Positions 52,074 through 61,324 of a stretch of DNA of 64,000 bases are shown piece after piece. The notes beneath the pieces are model-generated. The model did not search any database, was not told the origin of the DNA, and was given only the letters and a program-made list of their open reading frames with translations. The number at the start of each line of letters is the position of its first letter. The first letter of the stretch is position 1. Source of the stretch: Mycobacterium sp. 4858 (GTDB lineage: Bacteria; Actinomycetota; Actinomycetes; Mycobacteriales; Mycobacteriaceae); NCBI RefSeq assembly GCF_900240975.1, contig NZ_LT968776.1:3035092-3099091 (forward strand). Direction: 5' to 3'. Both the position numbers and the translations under genes were made by a program.

Positions 52074-52268
52074 ATGAAAGTCACTGTCGACCAAGACGTC
52101 TGCGCTTCGTCGGGAAACTGCGTGCTGAATGCCCCCGAGCTGTTCGACCAGCGCGACGACGATGGCGTCGTCGTTCTGCTCAACCCCAATCCGTCGGCCG
52201 AGCAGGCCGAGGGTGCGCGGCGGGCGGCCGCGGCGTGCCCCGCGCTGGCCATTCACATCGAGGAATGA
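52074..52268 (+). CDS. [3Fe-4S] ferredoxin, P450 partner
   Basis: A 64-residue ferredoxin with three Cys ligands in CASSGNC plus AACPALA; the second Cys of a four-iron site is missing (CxxSGxC), as in the 3Fe-4S ferredoxins that serve bacterial P450s. It starts at ATG 52074, 11 bp after tetR, and is followed after 1 bp by the P450 gene. Confidence 0.93.
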   Translation: MKVTVDQDVCASSGNCVLNAPELFDQRDDDGVVVLLNPNPSAEQAEGARRAAAACPALAIHIEE

Positions 52269-52269
52269 C

Positions 52270-53517
52270 ATGTCAGAAACGATGACGAACGCTTCTGCGA
52301 CCTCGGCGGCCGCCGAGATCCCGGACTATCCGATGCCCAGGCAGGCGAGCTGCCCCTTCGCGCCGCCGCCCGGTGTCATGGCGCTAGCTCAAGCGCGCCC
52401 GCTATCCCGAGTCCGGATCTGGGACGGCAGTACGCCGTGGCTCATCACCGGCTACGAGCAAGTGCGGGAACTGTTCTCGGATTCACGGGTCAGCGTCGAC
52501 GACCGGCTGCCCGGGTTCCCGCACTGGAATGCGGGCATGCTGTCCACGGTGGACAAGCGGCCGCGATCGGTCTTCACCGCCGACGGGGAAGAGCACACCC
52601 GATTCCGCCGCATGTTGTCGAAGCCGTTCACCTTCCGCCGAGTTGAGGGTTTACGCCCGGCGATTCAGCAGATCACCGACGACCACATCGACGCCATGCT
52701 GGCCGGCCCGCAGCCCGCGGACCTCGTCGCGGCCGTCGGGCTGCCGGTCCCGTCCCTGGTGATCAGCGAGATGCTCGGGGTGCCGTACGAGGACGCCGAG
52801 ATGTTCCAGCATCACGCCACGGTCGGCCTGGCGCGGTACGCGACGGGCGAAGACACCGTCAAGGGTGCGATGAGCCTGCACAAGTACCTCGCGCAGCTGG
52901 TCGAGGCCAAGATGGAAAACCCGGCCGAGGACGCGGTCTCCGACCTCGCCGAACGGGTCAAGGCCGGCGAGTTGAGCGTCAAGGAGGCCGCCCAGTTGGG
53001 CACAGGCCTGCTGATCGCAGGGCACGAGACGACGGCCAACATGATCGGCCTCGGTGTGCTTGCGCTGCTGCAGAACCCGGACCAGTTGGCCGTCATCCGC
53101 GACGCGGAAGACCCTAAGATCGTCGCCAGCGCGGTCGAGGAACTGTTGCGCTACCTCAGCATCATCCAGAACGGCCAGCGGCGTGTGGCCCTCGAAGACA
53201 TCGCTATCGCCGGAGAGACGATCCGTGCCGGCGAAGGCATCATCATCGACCTGGCCCCGGCCAACTGGGATCCGGACACCTTCTCCGAACCGGACCGGTT
53301 GTACCTGCACCGCTCGAACGCCGACCGCAACGTCGCCTTCGGTTACGGCCGGCACCAGTGCGTGGGTCAGCAGCTTGCCCGTGCCGAGCTGCAGATCGTC
53401 TATCGGACATTGTTCCGCCGCATCCCGACGCTGAAGCTGGCGATCCCCTTCGAAGACGTGCCCTTCAAGGATGACCGCCTCGCCTACGGTGTCTACGAAC
53501 TGCCAGTGGCCTGGTAG
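52270..53517 (+). CDS. Cytochrome P450
   Basis: A 415-residue soluble class I P450. The heme-binding loop is FGYGRHQCVGQQLARAE (Cys thiolate), the I-helix oxygen motif AGHETTANM, and the K-helix ExxR is EELLRYL. It resembles CYP105/CYP107-type actinobacterial hydroxylases. Electron supply is from the adjacent ferredoxin; no reductase is near. In this operon it probably adds the first hydroxyl to the substrate. Confidence 0.95.
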   Translation: MSETMTNASATSAAAEIPDYPMPRQASCPFAPPPGVMALAQARPLSRVRIWDGSTPWLITGYEQVRELFSDSRVSVDDRLPGFPHWNAGMLSTVDKRPRSVFTADGEEHTRFRRMLSKPFTFRRVEGLRPAIQQITDDHIDAMLAGPQPADLVAAVGLPVPSLVISEMLGVPYEDAEMFQHHATVGLARYATGEDTVKGAMSLHKYLAQLVEAKMENPAEDAVSDLAERVKAGELSVKEAAQLGTGLLIAGHETTANMIGLGVLALLQNPDQLAVIRDAEDPKIVASAVEELLRYLSIIQNGQRRVALEDIAIAGETIRAGEGIIIDLAPANWDPDTFSEPDRLYLHRSNADRNVAFGYGRHQCVGQQLARAELQIVYRTLFRRIPTLKLAIPFEDVPFKDDRLAYGVYELPVAW

Positions 53518-53565
53518 CCCCGCGAATCAGCCCGTCTCAAGTATTTCGATCCGAATGGAGGGTCA

Positions 53566-54744
53566 ATGATGACAACTCAAACCAGCACCGTTTCGCTCTA
53601 CCCGCCCGGAGGTTACGGCGCACCAAAGGATCGCCGGGGCCACGCCGCCGGCAGCAACGTCGGCCTGCCGGAGGGAACCACCGTCTTCTCCGCGGACAAC
53701 CACATCTCGTTGGCGGAAGACATCTTCTACCAACGGTTCCCGGATGACCTCAAGGACAAGGCGCCGCGCATCTGGTATGAGGACGGCGCCTATCAAGTGG
53801 GTCGCAAGGGGCAATCGTTCCTCCCAGGTGACTTCAGCGCGGTCCTGATGCAGTACGACGACCTGGCGGGCGCCGCGAGCACCAACATCGAAGCCCGGAT
53901 CCAGGAGCTGCGCGAGGACGGCGTCGACAAAGAACTCGCGTTCCCCAATGCCGTGCTCGCGCTTTTCCACTACCCGGACAAACAGCTTCGCGAACTCACC
54001 TTCCGGATCTACAACGAATACATCGCCGACATCCAAGAGCGCTCTGGTGGACATTTCTACGGCGCCGGGCTGATCAACTGGTGGGACCCGGCGGGCACCA
54101 GGCGCACACTAGAGGAACTGAAGTCGTTGGGCCTCAAGACGTTCCTGATGCCGCTGAACCCGGGTAAGGACGACGACGGGAACGTCATCGACTACTCGAG
54201 CACGGCCATGCGCGCCGTCTGGGACGAGATCGAGGCGTCCGGTCTTCCCGTCACCCACCACATCGGCGAAACGCCGCCAAAGAGCCCGTGCGAGTTCAAC
54301 AGTGTCGTCGTCGGAATGATGATCAACGTAGACGGCTTCCGGGAGACGTTCTCCAAGTACATCTTCGGCGGCATCCTCGACGAGCACCCGGGGCTTCGGA
54401 TCGGCTGGTTCGAGGGCGGCATCGCCTGGGTCCCCTGGGCGTTGCAAGACGCCGAGCACTTGGTGGCGTCCTATCAGCACATGTTCAACCGGCCACTGCA
54501 GCACGACGTGCGCTACTACTGGGACAACCACATGTGCGCATCGTTCATGGTCGACCCGCTGGGCCTGGAGCTGATCGACAAGATCGGTGTCGACAAGGTC
54601 ATGTGGTCGAGCGACTATCCGCACAACGAAAGCACTTTCGGGTATTCCGAGAAGTCGCTGGCGGCCGTCGTTGATGCGGTCGGTGCGCAGAACGCGGCCA
54701 AGATCGTCTCCGGCAACGTCACAGAATTCCTGGGGCTGCAATGA
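53566..54744 (+). CDS. Amidohydrolase-2 family metal-dependent hydrolase/decarboxylase
   Basis: A 392-residue TIM-barrel protein; GGAGGG lies 3 nt before ATG 53566. Metal-site features: VFSADNHISLAEDIF at residue 40, PVTHHIGETPPKSP, and MWSSDYPHNEST (Asp, His). It is related to the protein at 22738, so this type of step occurs in two operons of the window. Members near P450 and CoA genes often decarboxylate or hydrolyse ring-opened acids. Substrate unknown. Confidence 0.87.
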   Translation: MMTTQTSTVSLYPPGGYGAPKDRRGHAAGSNVGLPEGTTVFSADNHISLAEDIFYQRFPDDLKDKAPRIWYEDGAYQVGRKGQSFLPGDFSAVLMQYDDLAGAASTNIEARIQELREDGVDKELAFPNAVLALFHYPDKQLRELTFRIYNEYIADIQERSGGHFYGAGLINWWDPAGTRRTLEELKSLGLKTFLMPLNPGKDDDGNVIDYSSTAMRAVWDEIEASGLPVTHHIGETPPKSPCEFNSVVVGMMINVDGFRETFSKYIFGGILDEHPGLRIGWFEGGIAWVPWALQDAEHLVASYQHMFNRPLQHDVRYYWDNHMCASFMVDPLGLELIDKIGVDKVMWSSDYPHNESTFGYSEKSLAAVVDAVGAQNAAKIVSGNVTEFLGLQ

Positions 54745-55988
54745 CGACCGTGGCCCCAGCCGTCGCTACGGCTACCGCTCGAGGACTGGTGATTCCCGAC
54801 ACTCCCGACCTCGTGCGGATGCGCCGCGAGACCGGGGCACGGCTTCGCGCGGCGATGGCCGAACGCGACGTCGACGCGCTGATCCTGCTCGGCAACAGCG
54901 CGGTGGTGTACGCCACCGGAGCCAGTTGGCCGCTCGGCGACGCGGGTCTGTCCTACGTCGAGCGACCCGTCGCGGTCGTGGTGGCCGGTGACGAGTGGCC
55001 CCACCTCTTCCTGCCGTTCCGCGAGGGCGCCTCCTACGAAACGGAGCTGCCCGCCGACCACCTACACGGCCCCGTATACCTCGAGTTCGACGAGGGCGTA
55101 CAGGAATTCGCTCGACTGCTCGCCGATCTGATACCGCCCGGCGCGGTGATCGCGGTCGATGAGTCCACCGGCGCGATGAGGCGCGCCGGGAAGGCGCTGT
55201 TCCGGGGCGGCGATCCCGCCGACGCGGCAGCCATTGTCAGCGCCGCCAAGGTCGTCAAGACCCCGGACGAATTGGCCTGCATCCGCACCGCCGTTCGGAT
55301 CACCGACGAGGCCATGGTCGACGTCGATAAAGCGCTGGCCCCCGGCATCCGCCAGATCGACCTGTCGGCAAGCTTTCTGCGGCGCGCCTTCGAACTGGGC
55401 GCGTCGGCGAGCATGCTGGAGCCGATCTGGCAGGTCATGCCGCCGAGCAAGGCCGAAGGCGTGTGGACGACGCACGGCGACTTGGCCCTGCCGCTCCTGA
55501 CCACCGAGCGGGAGCTGCTCGAAGGCGATGTGTTGTGGACCGATGTCAGCATCACCTACCGCGGCTATTGCTCCGATTTCGGGCGCACCTGGCTGGTGGG
55601 ACGGCAGCCGAACGCCCGTCAGCAGGCACAGTTCCAGAGGTGGTCGGAGATCATGGCCGCCGTCGAGCGGGTGGCCCGCGGTGGAGCTACCGCAGGTGAC
55701 CTTGGCCGGGCCGCCGTCGCGGCCAACGGCGGTGACAAGCCCTGGTTGCCGCACTTCTACCTCGGCCACGGAATCGGCGTGAACGCGGCCGAGATGCCCA
55801 TGATCGGAACCGATCTCGGGCAGGAATTCGATGACAACTTCGTCCTAGAGCCCGGCATGGTGCTGGTGCTCGAGCCAGTGGTCTGGGAGGACGGCACCGG
55901 CGGCTACCGCAGCGAGGAGGTCGTGGTGATCACCGAGGAAGGCTCGATCCGATTGACCGACTACCCCTACACTCCCTATGGCAACTGA
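54741..55988 (+). CDS. M24-family metallopeptidase-like protein, intact metal site
   Basis: A 415-residue pita-bread enzyme like Xaa-Pro dipeptidase, aminopeptidase P or creatinase, with an N-terminal creatinase domain. The five metal ligands are all seen: two Asp in VLWTDVSITYRGYCSDFGRTW-type segment (TDVS and SDFG), His in YLGHGIGV, Glu in VLEPVVW and Glu in RSEEVVV. ATG overlaps the previous stop (ATGA). In a catabolic operon it may cleave an amide or C-N bond or act like creatinase rather than as a peptidase. Confidence 0.9.
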   Translation: MTTVAPAVATATARGLVIPDTPDLVRMRRETGARLRAAMAERDVDALILLGNSAVVYATGASWPLGDAGLSYVERPVAVVVAGDEWPHLFLPFREGASYETELPADHLHGPVYLEFDEGVQEFARLLADLIPPGAVIAVDESTGAMRRAGKALFRGGDPADAAAIVSAAKVVKTPDELACIRTAVRITDEAMVDVDKALAPGIRQIDLSASFLRRAFELGASASMLEPIWQVMPPSKAEGVWTTHGDLALPLLTTERELLEGDVLWTDVSITYRGYCSDFGRTWLVGRQPNARQQAQFQRWSEIMAAVERVARGGATAGDLGRAAVAANGGDKPWLPHFYLGHGIGVNAAEMPMIGTDLGQEFDDNFVLEPGMVLVLEPVVWEDGTGGYRSEEVVVITEEGSIRLTDYPYTPYGN

Positions 55989-57096
55989 AGTTCTGCCCGA
56001 CGACCGGGCACTGCGATCGGGGCGCCGCCAGCGTGTACTGGACCAAATGGCGGCACACGACCTCGACGTGCTGGTCCTGGGGCGTCAGGCCAACATCCGC
56101 TACGTCAGCGGGACGCCGCAGCTGTGGATCGCCGGCACCCGTCCGTTCGGCCCCTCCTGCGTGCTGGTGCGCGCGACGGGTGCCCTGCACCTGCTGAGCA
56201 CCTGGGACGAGGGCGTGCCCGACGACATTCCACGCGAGAACCTGTACGGCATTTCGTGGAATCCGGTCAACACCATGGCGGTGTTGCAGCGCATCGACGG
56301 CGCGGCCGACGCGCGTCGCGTCGGAACAGACGCGCTGTCACCGGCTTTCGCGCGGCTACTGCCCACCGCGTTCCCCAACGCCCAACTGGTCGACGGCGAA
56401 CTCGCTATGCGTGCCGCGCGGCGTGTCAAGACGGCAGAGGAAGTGGTCGCGCTGCGAGAAGCGATCGCGGTCGCCGAGGCGGGGCTGGCGGCAGGGGTTG
56501 CCGAGCTGCGCCCCGGGGTGCGCGAGCAAACGCTGGCCGGGGCGATGATGGAGGCCATGGCGGCCGGCGGGGTGAGCACTCCGTCGAATCAGGAATTCGC
56601 CTGGGTCACTTCGCCGGAGCACCCGTGGCGGCGAGACGACGGCGACGGCCGCGTCCACGACGGCGACCTGGTTGCGTTCACCTCCGGCGTGCTCGCCGGT
56701 GGCTACATGGGCGAGGTGGGCCGCACCTGGCCGGTCGGCGCCCCGGCCGGGGCCGGACCCCTCTACGGGCGGTGGGATGCCCTGTGGGCCAGGCTGATCG
56801 CCGCCTGCCGCCCGGGTGCTGCGGCCGCCGAACTACTGGCCGCGTACGACGCCGCGGGGGAGCCGCTCCCGCCGATGCCGGTGGCCCGCGGGCTCGGCAT
56901 GGGCTTCGACCCGCCGGTCATCTCCAAGCACCTGCCTGCGACCGCGACCGAGGAACGGTTGGAGCAGGGCATGGTGCTGGCCGTGACCGGCTACGTCTGG
57001 GAACAGGGAGTCGGCGCCGTCTTCGGGCGGGAGGCGGTGCTGATTTCCGCCGACGGGCCCGAGGTGCTGACTTCCAGCCCTTCTTGGCACGAATAA
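55978..57096 (+). CDS. M24-fold protein with lost metal ligands
   Basis: A 372-residue paralogue of the previous protein, starting 11 bp inside it. By alignment around GRTW the first Asp is Thr (VAFTSGV), the second is Glu (MGEVGRTW), the His is Leu (RGLGMGF) and the first Glu is Thr (LAVTGYVW); only the last Glu (GREAVLI) remains. It cannot bind two metals in the usual way. I infer a non-catalytic partner of the first M24 protein, as a heterodimer, or a changed chemistry. Confidence 0.85.
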   Translation: MATEVLPDDRALRSGRRQRVLDQMAAHDLDVLVLGRQANIRYVSGTPQLWIAGTRPFGPSCVLVRATGALHLLSTWDEGVPDDIPRENLYGISWNPVNTMAVLQRIDGAADARRVGTDALSPAFARLLPTAFPNAQLVDGELAMRAARRVKTAEEVVALREAIAVAEAGLAAGVAELRPGVREQTLAGAMMEAMAAGGVSTPSNQEFAWVTSPEHPWRRDDGDGRVHDGDLVAFTSGVLAGGYMGEVGRTWPVGAPAGAGPLYGRWDALWARLIAACRPGAAAAELLAAYDAAGEPLPPMPVARGLGMGFDPPVISKHLPATATEERLEQGMVLAVTGYVWEQGVGAVFGREAVLISADGPEVLTSSPSWHE

Positions 57097-57098
57097 TC

Positions 57099-58091
57099 AT
57101 GTCCGGCAAGTCCGGTGCGGCCGCCGAGGAGATCATCGGGTACCACAAAGACCCGGACACGCGCATCGCCACGATCACGTTCGACCGGCCCGGTCAGCTC
57201 AACGCTCCCACGATTGCCGCGCGCCTGCGCTATGCCGACCTCTTGCACCGCGCCTCCATCGACGACGAGGTCAAGGTGTTGGTGGTCCGCGGGGCCGGTG
57301 ACGACCTTGGCTCGGGTGCGGATCTCGTCGAGGAAATGGCGGTGCAGGACTCGGCCGATCCGCATCACCGGCTCGCCGAGTACCGGATCGACGACGAGGA
57401 CGTCAGGTTTCCCCCGGAAGGTTCGTTTCGGCATGGCGCCACCCTCGGCCAGTGGTACGCCAACCCCAATTCGGGGATACGTGGATTGCAGGACTTCAAG
57501 AAGATCAGCATCTTGGAGGCGAAGGGCTACTGCTACGGCTGGCATTTCTATCAGGCGGCCGATGCGGATCTGGTGATCTCCAGCGACGACGCGCTCTTCG
57601 GGCATCCGTCGTTCCGCTACTACGGCTGGGGTCCACGGATGTGGTGGTGGGCGCAGACGATGGGGATCCGCAAGTTTCAGGAAATGGTGTTCACCGGAAG
57701 GGCTTTCACCGCGGCGGAGATGTACGACTGCAACTTTCTCAACAGTGTGGTCCCCCGGGAAGAACTCGAGGCGGAGGTGGAAAGGTACGCGCTCGCCTGC
57801 GCACGAAACCGCCCCACCGACACGGTGTTCATGCAGAAAGTCTTCTTCGAGATCATGAAGCAGTTCCAGGGCGAGTACCTGGGCAGCATGTTGAGCGGGT
57901 TCTTCGAGTCGATGGGCGGCCTTGTCCGGCCCGACGGGCCCCGCGATTTCACCCTCGGCGAAGCCATCGAACGGGGTCTGGGTAAAGCGGTGAAAGACAA
58001 CGACGACAAGTTTCCGCCGGAATGGCGCCTGAGCAAGAAGGGGCGCAAGAGCGCAGGCGGCAAGGAGCCCGACCGAAAGCGAAAGCGCTAG
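57099..58091 (+). CDS. Divergent crotonase-fold (enoyl-CoA hydratase-like) protein with basic tail
   Basis: A 330-residue crotonase-like protein. The first oxyanion block is VVRGAGDDLGSGADLVEEM; the second, usually GxxxGGG, reads KGYCYGWHFYQAADADLVI, and the following FGHPSFRYYGWGP lacks the two Glu of hydratases, so another reaction is likely. There is an insert of about 45 residues after the first block (RIDDEDVRFPPEGSFRHGA) and a Lys/Arg-rich end (GRKSAGGKEPDRKRKR). The next gene starts on its stop codon. Confidence 0.8.
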   Translation: MSGKSGAAAEEIIGYHKDPDTRIATITFDRPGQLNAPTIAARLRYADLLHRASIDDEVKVLVVRGAGDDLGSGADLVEEMAVQDSADPHHRLAEYRIDDEDVRFPPEGSFRHGATLGQWYANPNSGIRGLQDFKKISILEAKGYCYGWHFYQAADADLVISSDDALFGHPSFRYYGWGPRMWWWAQTMGIRKFQEMVFTGRAFTAAEMYDCNFLNSVVPREELEAEVERYALACARNRPTDTVFMQKVFFEIMKQFQGEYLGSMLSGFFESMGGLVRPDGPRDFTLGEAIERGLGKAVKDNDDKFPPEWRLSKKGRKSAGGKEPDRKRKR

Positions 58092-60508
58092 TGGCGGAGC
58101 CGACCATGGAACCACCCCTGGCTGGCTACACCTTGGTCGACCTGTCCACCGGAATCACGGGCGCCTACTGCACCAAGTTGCTGGCCGACGCTGGGGCGGA
58201 CGTCGTCAAAGTGGAGCCGCCCGAGGGCGACCCGCTGCGGTCCTGGTCCGCCTCCGGCGCCGTCATGCCGCCGGGCAGCGACGGGGCGTTGTTCAGTTTT
58301 CTGGCCGGGTCGAAGCGCAGCGTCGTCGCGGATCCCGGCGTCTACGATGACGCCGACCTGGTCGACAGGTTGCTGGCGGCCGCCGATGCGGTGGTGTGGT
58401 CCCGGGGTTCGAAAGTCGCGGAGTGTCCCTACTTCGCACCGGCGGCGATGCACCGCCGGCATCCGCATCTGACCGTCATGTCGATCAGCCCCTTCGGGCT
58501 GGACGGCCCCTGGCGCGATCGCGCGGCCACGGAATTCACGCTGCAGGCGTGGTCCGGCGGGATCGTCGGCCTCGGACGTGGCGAGGCGGACCGCGCACCG
58601 GTGTTCGTGGGCGGACAGGTCGGGGAGTATCTGACCGGGGTTTACGCAAGTGCAGCCATGGTGGCATCGCGCTACGGCCGCAACGGCGATGGTCCCGGTG
58701 AACTCCTGGACCTGTCGATGCTGGAAACACAGATCCTGTCGCTGACCTACTATCCCGTCACCTATTTCGAGATGCTGGGACGGCCCTGGCGGGACGCGCG
58801 GCGCGTCACGGTGCCGGGGGTGGCGCGCGCCAAGGACGGGCTGGTCGACGTCGGCTGCGGGACCACGCAGCAGTGGTTCGACCTGTGCGCGATGGTCGGC
58901 CACCCGGAATGGATGGATGAGGATTCGTCGCTGACGATCACCGAGCGGGCCAACCTCAAGGCCGACGAGATCTACGCTTGGTTCGAAAGCAACACGGTTG
59001 ATGACATCCGCGAACTCGCAGCAGCGTTCCGCATCCCCAACGCCCCGGTGGCCAACGGCGCCAACATCACATCGCTCGACCACTTCCGCGAGCGCGGTTC
59101 GTTCGTGCGCAACCCGCGCGACGGGTTCCAGCAGCCGGGTCATCCCTACCGGACGACGTCCGCGCGGCTTCGCCGACCACAACCGGCACCGCGACTCGGA
59201 GAGCACACCGTGCATTACCGCGCGGCTGACCTGATGCCCCGCCCGTTGCCTACTGGGTCACCGAATCGAAGGCCCTTGAACGGGGTTCGCGTGCTGGACA
59301 TGACAACTTTCTGGGCCGGCCCCTGCTGCACCCATTTCCTGGCGATGCTGGGTGCGGAGGTCATCCACGTCGAGTCCACCCGCCGTCCCGACGGGACGCG
59401 CCTCATCGCCGGCGTACCCGTCACCGAGGACCAGTGGTGGGAGAAGTCCCCGATCTTCGCGTCGCTGAACACCAACAAGAAGGGGCTTACGCTCGACCTG
59501 CAGAGCCCGCGCGGCCGGGAGCTCCTGCGTCGGCTCATCGCGACGTGCGACGTGGTCGTGGAAAACTTCACGCCGCGGGTGCTCGACCAGTTGGGATTGG
59601 ATTTCCCTGCGGTGCAAGCGATCAAGCCCGACGTGGTGATGGTACGGATGCCCGGCTTCGGGCTGGACGGGCCGTGGCGCGACAACCCGGCGTTCGCCTA
59701 CGTCATCGAGGCCGCGTCCGGACTGACCTGGCTTACCGGGTACGCCGACCGAACGCCCTACGACCCCTACTCGATCGGTGACCCCAACGCCGGCATTCAC
59801 GCTGTGAATGCGCTGCTGCTGGCGCTGGAGCACCGACGCCGTACCGGCCAGGGCGTGTTTGTCGAAGCGGCGATGGTCGACGCCGCGCTCAGCATCGCCG
59901 CGGAGCAGGTCATCGAATATTCCGCGTACGGGGCACTGCTCGAACGCGCGGGCAACCGGGGGCCCACCGCGGCGCCGCAAAACCTCTACCGCAGCGCCGA
60001 CACCGACGAGTTCGGCAGGCCCGACAGCTGGGTCGCGATAGCCGTGAGCACCGACGAGCAGTGGCAAGCGCTGCGCTTGGCGATCGGATCCCCTTCGTGG
60101 GCAAGGGATCCCCTACTCGCCACCGCAAGTGGCAGGAACGAACACCACGACGCCATCGACGAAAGGTTGGCCGAATGGTGTGAGCGGCGAGGCGGCGACG
60201 AGATCGTCGCAACCCTGTGGGATGCCGGCGTCCCGGTGGCCAAGGTGATGCAGCCACACCGCCAGACCGAGCTGGAGCAGCTCGCGTTCCGCGGCTTCTT
60301 CGAGGAAGTCGACCACCCGGTGGGCGGCCCCGCTAGGCTCAGCACCGTGCCGATGAGAATGTCAGCCGGCCCGTCAAGGTTCCACACCCGGCACGCGCCG
60401 CTGCTGGGCGAGCACAACAACGAATTGCTGACTGGGCTGGGGTTGAGCGACTCCGAGATCGCCGAGCTGGAGGCCGACGGCGTCATCGGCCGCGCACCGG
60501 TGATGTGA
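58091..60508 (+). CDS. Fused double CaiB/BaiF CoA-transferase-like protein
   Basis: An 805-residue protein with two class III CoA-transferase domains, about residues 10-380 and 396-800, each with its own GYTLVDLSTGITGAYCTKLL- or GVRVLDMTTFWAGPCCTHFL-type N-terminal block. Normal members have a catalytic Asp four residues before the QA of the D-x3-QA block (as in FDYVVQA at 18766). Here it is Glu in the first domain (ATEFTLQAWSGG) and Ala in the second (AFAYVIEAASG). The chain may be an internal heterodimer with changed chemistry. GTG 58091 overlaps the previous stop; ATG 58106 is possible. Confidence 0.87.
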   Translation: MAEPTMEPPLAGYTLVDLSTGITGAYCTKLLADAGADVVKVEPPEGDPLRSWSASGAVMPPGSDGALFSFLAGSKRSVVADPGVYDDADLVDRLLAAADAVVWSRGSKVAECPYFAPAAMHRRHPHLTVMSISPFGLDGPWRDRAATEFTLQAWSGGIVGLGRGEADRAPVFVGGQVGEYLTGVYASAAMVASRYGRNGDGPGELLDLSMLETQILSLTYYPVTYFEMLGRPWRDARRVTVPGVARAKDGLVDVGCGTTQQWFDLCAMVGHPEWMDEDSSLTITERANLKADEIYAWFESNTVDDIRELAAAFRIPNAPVANGANITSLDHFRERGSFVRNPRDGFQQPGHPYRTTSARLRRPQPAPRLGEHTVHYRAADLMPRPLPTGSPNRRPLNGVRVLDMTTFWAGPCCTHFLAMLGAEVIHVESTRRPDGTRLIAGVPVTEDQWWEKSPIFASLNTNKKGLTLDLQSPRGRELLRRLIATCDVVVENFTPRVLDQLGLDFPAVQAIKPDVVMVRMPGFGLDGPWRDNPAFAYVIEAASGLTWLTGYADRTPYDPYSIGDPNAGIHAVNALLLALEHRRRTGQGVFVEAAMVDAALSIAAEQVIEYSAYGALLERAGNRGPTAAPQNLYRSADTDEFGRPDSWVAIAVSTDEQWQALRLAIGSPSWARDPLLATASGRNEHHDAIDERLAEWCERRGGDEIVATLWDAGVPVAKVMQPHRQTELEQLAFRGFFEEVDHPVGGPARLSTVPMRMSAGPSRFHTRHAPLLGEHNNELLTGLGLSDSEIAELEADGVIGRAPVM

Positions 60509-60514
60509 TCGCAG

Positions 60515-61324
60515 ATGGCGATCGATCCGTCGGACGTCTTGCTCACCGGCCGCGTGGCGGTGGTGACCGGCGGGGGAGCGGGCATCGGTCGCGGCATCGC
60601 CTCGGGGATGGCCGCCTTCGGCGCGTCAGTGGCGATCTGGGAGCGAGACGCGCAGACCTGCGCGCAGGCCGCGGAATCCATTGGGGCCCTGGGCATCGTG
60701 GCCGACGTGCGGGACAGCGGCCAGGTCGACGACGCGCTGCAGCGCACGAACGCCGAACTCGGCACCCCGACGATCCTGGTCAACAACGCCGGCGGAGTGT
60801 TCTCGTCGCCGCTGCTGGAAACCAGTGAGAACGGTTGGGATGCGCTCTACCGGGCGAACCTGCGTCACGTGCTGCTGTGCACCCAGCGCGTCGCGAGGGG
60901 GATGGTGTCTGAGGGCGTCGTCGGCAGCATCATCTCGGTGACGTCGATCGAAGGCGTGCGCGCGGCGCCGGGCTACGCGGCGTACGCGGCGGCCAAGGCG
61001 GGTGTCATCAACTACACCCGGACCGCCGCGCTGGAACTGGCGCCGCACGGCATCCGGGTCAACGCGATCGCGCCCGACATCACGCTCACCGAGGGGCTGG
61101 CGCAGCTCGGCGGCGAGGCGGCGCTGACCCGGACCGGCCACGTCGTGCCGCTGGGGCGGCCTGGCCACGTCGACGAAATCGCCAGCGTCGCAGTGTTCCT
61201 CGCGTCGAACATGTCGGCGTACCTGACCGGGCAGACCCTGCACGTCGACGGCGGCACCCACGCGGCGAGCGGTTGGTATCACGACCCCCGGACGGGTGAG
61301 TACCGGCTCGGCCCGTCCGTCTAG
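60515..61324 (+). CDS. Short-chain dehydrogenase/reductase
   Basis: A 269-residue classical SDR, last in the P450 operon. Motifs: VAVVTGGGAGIGRGIASGM, LVNNAGGVFSSP, ISVTSIEG and the catalytic GYAAYAAAKAGVI (YxxxK), ending with YLTGQTLHVDGG. The start is ATG 60515, 6 bp after the double CaiB stop. Its stop overlaps that of the convergent SDR by 4 bp. Confidence 0.92.
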   Translation: MAIDPSDVLLTGRVAVVTGGGAGIGRGIASGMAAFGASVAIWERDAQTCAQAAESIGALGIVADVRDSGQVDDALQRTNAELGTPTILVNNAGGVFSSPLLETSENGWDALYRANLRHVLLCTQRVARGMVSEGVVGSIISVTSIEGVRAAPGYAAYAAAKAGVINYTRTAALELAPHGIRVNAIAPDITLTEGLAQLGGEAALTRTGHVVPLGRPGHVDEIASVAVFLASNMSAYLTGQTLHVDGGTHAASGWYHDPRTGEYRLGPSV

